Positions 7,365 to 10,866 of a stretch of 10,866 nucleotides of DNA are shown here, piece by piece. Location of the stretch: assembly GCA_030613915.1 (NCBI GenBank), contig JAUWKY010000033.1:1-10866 (forward strand), given 5' to 3'. Position numbers and translations under genes: made by a program. The notes under the pieces are model-generated. The model searched no databases. It was given only the letters and a program-made list of their open reading frames with translations, and was not told where the DNA came from. The DNA is from Syntrophobacterales bacterium. GTDB lineage: Bacteria > Desulfobacterota > Syntrophobacteria > BM002. Numbering within the stretch: position 1 is the first letter of the stretch; each line of letters begins with the position of its first letter.

Positions 7365-8011
7365 GTTCCCTCGTTCGCTTACTTGATTGAGAGGTCTGAG
7401 CCAGGGTCTTCCCCGCTTCTCTGAATTTACTTGCGCCAGCCAAACGTAACATTGACCATGCTAACAAGGATAGACCTGCACCGCCGCTCTGTCAATACCA
7501 AGAAGACAGGAGTATCCCCAAAAATGTTATGAGCGACATAGGCCAAAGGAGAAGACTGGTCCACAACGAGCAATTCGCGCCATTTTATGGCAGTGTCGCT
7601 TTTGAAAATGCACCAAATCTTCATGCTGGTTCTAGCCAAGCTGAGATGCGTAAAGACAGGAGGCTCAGGTGCTCGTTGTTTCCCAGCCTCCCCCTTTGGC
7701 CTTCCTGGTGTTTCTTCTGAGTGACTGGCGGGGAGGCCTGTGCCACTTCCGCAGCTGTGGGTGGGGGAGCCCCTGGCCCCGTTCCGCAGGAACGGGGAAC
7801 AGGGAGGGGGCGCCTTCCCCCGCACCCAGCTGTGCTTGAAGTGACCAGGCTGGAGCCTTGGAACGACAGAAGAAATACCAGGAAGACATTTTTATTTCCA
7901 AATGAGACCTCAACTCCGCAATAGTTTCAATCTATAAAAATCAAATATCCATTTTTGGGGAAACTCCAGAAAGAAGACACTCTTAACAAAAAGGAGGCGC
8001 ATAACTGTCAT
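7365..8011. other. 647-bp gap without a convincing gene
   Basis: The middle is filled by a long palindrome (7701-7885, listed separately). Next to the EEP gene, on the minus strand, a 65-codon frame (7427-7624, beginning MKIWCIFKSD) ends 62 bp before that gene's start. Its composition is protein-like and it could be a small unknown protein or a gene remnant. It has no Shine-Dalgarno and no family I recognise, so I do not call it a CDS. The stretch 7886-8011 is AT-rich and contains only a weak inverted repeat AAAAAT/ATTTTT (7936-7956) downstream of the MFS gene, not a convincing terminator. No RNA gene was recognised. Confidence 0.5.
7701..7885. repeat. 185-bp imperfect palindrome (hairpin element)
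   Basis: The ends are near-perfect inverted repeats: CTTCCTGGTGTTTCTTCTG (7701-7719) matches the reverse complement of 7867-7885 at 18 of 19 positions. Moving inward, pairing is lost for about 16 bases, then resumes through GCCTG, CACTTC, CAGCTG and GGGTG-GGGGA stretches. It closes with a perfect 9-bp stem CCCCGTTCC (7777-7785) and GGAACGGGG (7789-7797) around GCA. The whole can extrude as a cruciform or be transcribed as one long hairpin. The inner part is much richer in G and C than the flanks. No open reading frame with family character is inside, and no target duplication is obvious. It may be a non-autonomous mobile element or a structured RNA. Confidence 0.75.
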
Positions 8012-9283
8012 CTATTCCCTGACCAAGGTTTCTTTCAGAAACAGGCAGGCAAGGAAGGAAATAAGCCCACACCCGAAAAGAATCAGGAAAGCCTGTTTGT
8101 ATCCAGAAAGAGCAAAAGCCGTGCCAACCCTACCAGCACGCTCCAGCACATACCCGAGCAACGGTTGGAAAAGCGCCCCCCCGGCAAAAGGGAATAGATT
8201 TACCAACCCGGTAGATGTCCCAGCTATCTGCACAGGAAAGAGTTCTTTGGTGGTTGTAAAACCTATCACCACAATAGCGCTGGAAAACATGCCGAGACCC
8301 AGGCAGATCAGATAGAGGGCGGCAGTGGGAAGGGTATCGGTGTAAAAGGCCAGGAGAGCTGTAAGGCATACTACGATAAAGCTGGAGAGCACCATCACCG
8401 GTTTTCGCCCCTTAAAGATTCGGTTGGACAAGAAGCTGAGCAGGGGACTTCCCACGATCATACCTATTGCTAGCATGGAGAGGATGTGACCGGCCTTGGC
8501 TTTTGTGAGTCCATAGACTTGCATGAGGTAGGGGCCTCCCCAGAGCCCGCCGAAAGAAAAAAAGATAGCGCAATCGAAAAAGAACCAGATCGCCACAGGC
8601 CAGAATCGAGGGTAGGTGAGCACCCGTCGTATTCCCTCCAGGAGTCCGATTGAAGGCGGACTTGACCCTACAGATTCTGCTGGTGAGGGCCAGCCAAGAT
8701 CAGCAGGTCGATCACGCACAAAGAGCCACACCAGGATAGCCATCACCATGGTAAAGACTCCCACGGCTACAAAGGAAAACCGCCAGCCAATCCAGTTGCT
8801 GAGAAGGGCCAGGGGATAGGCAGCGGTGAGAGAGCCGAGACCCCCCATGACCATGAGAATGGCGGTCATAGTGGCAAACTCCCTGACACGGAACCACTCC
8901 GCCAGCACTTTCATGGTAGGCACAAAGAGCATGGCAACACCCAGCCCGACCAGGGTACGTCCGACGATGGCCCAGAAAGCCGAGGGTGCTAAGCCCAACA
9001 GGATGGAACCGATGGTGGCCACACTGAAGAACAGGGTAATGGATCGTCGCGGGCCCCAAGAATCTGAAAGGAGACCAGCCGGCAGCTGCATGAGAGCATA
9101 CGGATAGAAATAGGCCGAACCCAGCAACCCCAGCAAGGTGCCGCCAGCTTGGAGATCACGCATCATATCCACGGCCACTACGGCCGGACAAAGACGATGA
9201 AAATAGACCAAGATGTAGCTGAAGGCGAGAACCCAGAAGACGAGCCAGCGGTAGCGTAGGGCTTTGTTTAAAAGATCAGACAT
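8012..9283 (-). CDS. major facilitator superfamily (MFS) transporter
   Basis: Inner-membrane secondary transporter, probably a proton- or anion-coupled symporter or exchanger for an organic anion; the substrate is unknown. The 423 residues form about 12 hydrophobic segments in two halves, joined by a polar loop at about 190-222. The MFS loop signature is G70-LLSDSWGPRR-80, between helices 2 and 3. The ALMQLPAGLLSD and GRTLVGLGVAMLFVP segments resemble the GlpT/anion:cation symporter group, which I regard as likely but unproven. The start at 9283 follows a purine-rich AGGGGATGGTGG; an in-frame TGA about 40 bases upstream excludes a much longer form. A MITE-like element begins only 20 bp upstream, so its promoter is probably in or beyond that element. 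Confidence 0.9.
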   Translation of the reverse strand: MSDLLNKALRYRWLVFWVLAFSYILVYFHRLCPAVVAVDMMRDLQAGGTLLGLLGSAYFYPYALMQLPAGLLSDSWGPRRSITLFFSVATIGSILLGLAPSAFWAIVGRTLVGLGVAMLFVPTMKVLAEWFRVREFATMTAILMVMGGLGSLTAAYPLALLSNWIGWRFSFVAVGVFTMVMAILVWLFVRDRPADLGWPSPAESVGSSPPSIGLLEGIRRVLTYPRFWPVAIWFFFDCAIFFSFGGLWGGPYLMQVYGLTKAKAGHILSMLAIGMIVGSPLLSFLSNRIFKGRKPVMVLSSFIVVCLTALLAFYTDTLPTAALYLICLGLGMFSSAIVVIGFTTTKELFPVQIAGTSTGLVNLFPFAGGALFQPLLGYVLERAGRVGTAFALSGYKQAFLILFGCGLISFLACLFLKETLVRE

Positions 9284-9303
9284 GATCGGCCACCATCCCC
9301 TGT

Positions 9304-9549
9304 TAGCCCGGATATTTCATGAATTGCTGTCAGCGAGATCGCGAAACTGGGCGTGCCACCGTGCAACTCGTCCCGCGGCACCGCGGGATTGGTTCCGAGG
9401 CGTACCTAAACGGTACGTCGCAGGAGCCGACACCCGAGGACGCCAGGAAGGACGGCCATATTATTCGCGCTCGCTGCGCTCCGCTCAGTCCCGCAAGCGG
9501 GTTCCCAGTTTCGTGGTCGCAGCAAGTGATTCATGAATTATCCGGGCTA
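9304..9549. mobile_element. MITE-like non-autonomous element, copy 1 (complete)
   Basis: The ends are imperfect terminal inverted repeats of about 46-48 bp. The left reads TAGCCCGGATATTTCATGAA (9304-9323), and the reverse complement of the right end begins TAGCCCGGATAATTCATGAA. The TIRs extend inward to CGAAACTGGG (9342-9351) and CCCAGTTTCG (9504-9513). Both ends are bordered by TA, as expected for a TA target duplication (IS630/Tc1-mariner type). Inside are three small hairpins: TCCCGCGG/CCGCGGGA (9371-9388), CGTACC/GGTACG (9401-9417) and CCCGC/GCGGG (9490-9501). No transposase is encoded. A second copy starts at 10759 in the same orientation. Confidence 0.85.
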
Positions 9550-9583
9550 GAGAACCTCTTCCCTCGACGCACCCTGTACATAC

Positions 9584-9620
9584 AAAAAAGGGCAGCCTCT
9601 CTCACCCGGAGATGCTGCCC
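9584..9620 (-). terminator. intrinsic terminator of the PPIase gene
   Basis: On the minus strand GGGCAGC (9620-9614) pairs with GCTGCCC (9596-9590). A second inner stem GAGA/TCTC lies in the loop, and six T residues (9589-9584) follow. It lies 22 bp after the stop codon of the 9642-10634 gene. This is a classical Rho-independent terminator and should separate that gene from the MFS gene downstream. Confidence 0.9.
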
Positions 9621-9641
9621 CTAACAAGCACAAAAATAAGA

Positions 9642-10634
9642 TCACCCTTCTTTCACAAACCTCTCTATCTTCGCTTTGCCCTTGAGGGTCTCGACGTATG
9701 CAGCTATCGTTTCCTGGGCTTTCTGCTGCTTCAAGTACTGCTCCAACCTGTCTTTGACCTCTTCATAAGAAAGTGTGCTCTCAGGTGTTCTTTCGATAAC
9801 CATGATGAGATGATATCCGAATCTGGTCTCGACCATCCCACTCACCTGTCCAGGTTTCATAGTAAAAGCCGTCTCTTCAAAAGGCTTCACCATTTGACCC
9901 CGACCAAAGAAGCCCAGATCACCACCTTTGGGACCGCTGGGGCCCTCGGAATACTCTTTGGCCAGAGCGCCGAAATCCTCACCATTCTTAAGTTTTGCCT
10001 GGAGCGACTCGATTTTTGTCCGCGCTTCAGCTTTCTTCGCTTCGTCTGCTCCTGGATCAACTTTGATCAAAATGTGACTGGCTCGCACCTGCTCAGGTTT
10101 CTTAAAAGATTCCAGGTTGCTATCATAGTAGGCTCTGCTTTCTTTTTCAGAAACAACACTTTTCCCGCCAATTTGATCGTCAAAGAGTTTTCTAATGGCC
10201 AAATCCCGCTCAAACTGAAATCTCAATTCTGCCTCAGTTAGATTCATCGTGCTCAACGCCTTCTTGAACTCGACTTCACTGGGAAATCGCCCTTTTAGTG
10301 CGGTTAATTGCGCCTCAATCTCCTTTTGATCGACCTTGACACCCTTTTTCTGGCTCTCTTGATAGAGCAGCTCTCGAGCGATAAGGTTCTCGAGCACTCG
10401 CTTTTTAATTTGGCTGCGCTCTAAATCATTGGGAAACCTGCCCGTCCTCTGCAAGCGCTCAAGAAATCGGTTCATCTCATTATCGAACTCGGCCTGATTT
10501 ATAACCGTGCCGTTGACTACCGCGACCTTCTGCTCAGCAGACTGACTTTCACCTGCGTATGCCGGCAACGCCAGGGTGATCAGAGTCAAAACAATCAGTA
10601 GTCCCCAAAATGGTATTCCCCTTTCTGTGTGCAT
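9642..10634 (-). CDS. exported peptidyl-prolyl cis-trans isomerase, PpiC/SurA type
   Basis: Periplasmic folding factor that isomerises prolyl bonds and may chaperone outer-membrane proteins. The 330 residues begin with a Sec signal peptide (basic start, hydrophobic core about 9-24, likely cleavage after A25-Y26-A27). A SurA-like helical chaperone segment (about 36-160) includes VVNGTVINQAEFD and LIARELLYQESQ. One parvulin domain follows (about 183-282): ASHILIKVD with H187, GGDLGFFGRGQMVKPFEE, and FGYHLIMV with H275. There is a single parvulin domain, unlike SurA of E. coli with two, so I give no symbol. Start choice rests on AAGGAG (10648-10643) eight bases before the ATG. The gene ends in a strong intrinsic terminator and appears monocistronic within the window. 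Confidence 0.92.
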   Translation of the reverse strand: MHTERGIPFWGLLIVLTLITLALPAYAGESQSAEQKVAVVNGTVINQAEFDNEMNRFLERLQRTGRFPNDLERSQIKKRVLENLIARELLYQESQKKGVKVDQKEIEAQLTALKGRFPSEVEFKKALSTMNLTEAELRFQFERDLAIRKLFDDQIGGKSVVSEKESRAYYDSNLESFKKPEQVRASHILIKVDPGADEAKKAEARTKIESLQAKLKNGEDFGALAKEYSEGPSGPKGGDLGFFGRGQMVKPFEETAFTMKPGQVSGMVETRFGYHLIMVIERTPESTLSYEEVKDRLEQYLKQQKAQETIAAYVETLKGKAKIERFVKEG

Positions 10635-10758
10635 TCACATTTCTCCTTCTGGACGCTATGAAAAAACGAGCGCCAATCACAAGCATCAAGTCATCTGGCT
10701 TCGCCGTCATCGGATCTCCACAACAGATGACCATGCATGACAGCAAAGCGAGATGACT
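10635..10758. other. upstream region of the PPIase gene
   Basis: This 124-bp stretch lies between the PPIase start and the second MITE-like copy and must hold any promoter that is not inside the element. No convincing -35/-10 pair is visible. An inverted repeat GTCATCTG (10690-10697) and CAGATGAC (10724-10731) surrounds a 26-nt spacer and could be a regulator site or an RNA stem. A third AGATGAC (10751-10757) lies next to the element. Confidence 0.35.
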
Positions 10759-10866
10759 TAGCCCGGATATTTCATGGATTGCTGTCGCGAGACCACAAAG
10801 ATGGGTGTGCCACCTGGCAACCGTACCGCGGGATTGGTCCGAGGCGTACCTGAACGGTACGTCGCA
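10759..10866. mobile_element. MITE-like non-autonomous element, copy 2 (cut by window end)
   Basis: Begins TAGCCCGGATATTTCATG like copy 1 and can be followed along it to the window end (equivalent to 9304-9422). It has several substitutions and short deletions. The left TA border, the GCGAGA block, GTGCCACC, the CCGCGGGATTGGT stretch and the hairpin CGTACC/GGTACG (10845-10861) are kept; the loop of that hairpin reads TGAAC instead of TAAAC. The left arm of the TCCCGCGG/CCGCGGGA hairpin is missing. The right end lies outside the window. Confidence 0.85.

Noticed and set aside
7427..7825. Longer minus-strand frame of 132 codons extending the 65-codon one
   Set aside because: Its first half lies in the GC-rich palindrome arm and is dominated by P, G and S; there is no start signal.
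7989..7998. AAAAAGGAGG, a strong plus-strand Shine-Dalgarno-like string
   Set aside because: No start codon with a real reading frame follows at a suitable distance; it lies just past the end of the minus-strand MFS gene.
9264..9624. Two plus-strand frames of 90 and 101 codons over the MITE-like element
   Set aside because: They read through both TIRs and internal hairpins of the element. They have no ribosome-binding site or family features and are repeat-derived.
10635..10640. An ATG directly followed by TGA six bases before the PPIase start (minus strand)
   Set aside because: It is only 2 nt from AAGGAG, too close to be a good start, while the real ATG has 8-nt spacing. The start-stop pair is probably chance.
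10549..10746. 65-codon minus-strand frame overlapping the PPIase start
   Set aside because: It overlaps the signal-peptide coding region in another frame and has no supporting ribosome-binding site or motif.

Overview
The window looks like a chromosomal segment of a Gram-negative bacterium of the deltaproteobacterial (Desulfobacterota) kind. The evidence is the gene order L31, RF1, PrmC, MurA, which is common in that group, the protein sequences, and a secreted parvulin with a Sec signal. The lineage is an inference from context; no rRNA or other marker is present to settle it. Coding density is moderate, and the spacers are unusually rich in repeats.

Layout. The left part (about 84-6446) is a plus-strand block: rpmE (84-491), prfA (514-1584), prmC (1577-2452), murA (2592-3842) and comEC (4011-6446). 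The first three are tightly packed; prfA and prmC overlap by 8 nt. PrmC methylates the GGQ glutamine of RF1, so enzyme and substrate are adjacent. murA starts cell-wall precursor synthesis. comEC encodes the inner-membrane DNA-uptake channel and probably has its own promoter. The right part is on the minus strand: an endonuclease/exonuclease/phosphatase-fold protein (6636-7364), an MFS transporter (8012-9283) and an exported PpiC/SurA-type peptidyl-prolyl isomerase (9642-10634) with a clear intrinsic terminator.

Non-coding content. (1) A bulged hairpin (30-65) lies in the rpmE leader, a candidate for L31 autoregulation. (2) The 3' end of rpmE is an in-frame 24-bp repeat array that gives L31 a long charged tail of about 65 residues. 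(3) Three spacers (2504-2585, 3855-3938, 6516-6608) are built from degenerate 7-bp repeats. In two of them the units invert at the centre, making imperfect hairpins. (4) A 185-bp imperfect palindrome (7701-7885) lies in the largest gene-free gap. (5) A 246-bp MITE-like element flanked by TA (9304-9549) has a second copy at the right edge (10759 to the window end). Both copies have the same orientation, upstream of a minus-strand gene.

I see no CRISPR array, prophage, toxin-antitoxin pair, tRNA, rRNA or recognisable defence system. The genes are ordinary housekeeping or accessory genes. The unexplained material is the repeat content of the spacers, the L31 tail and the rpmE leader.
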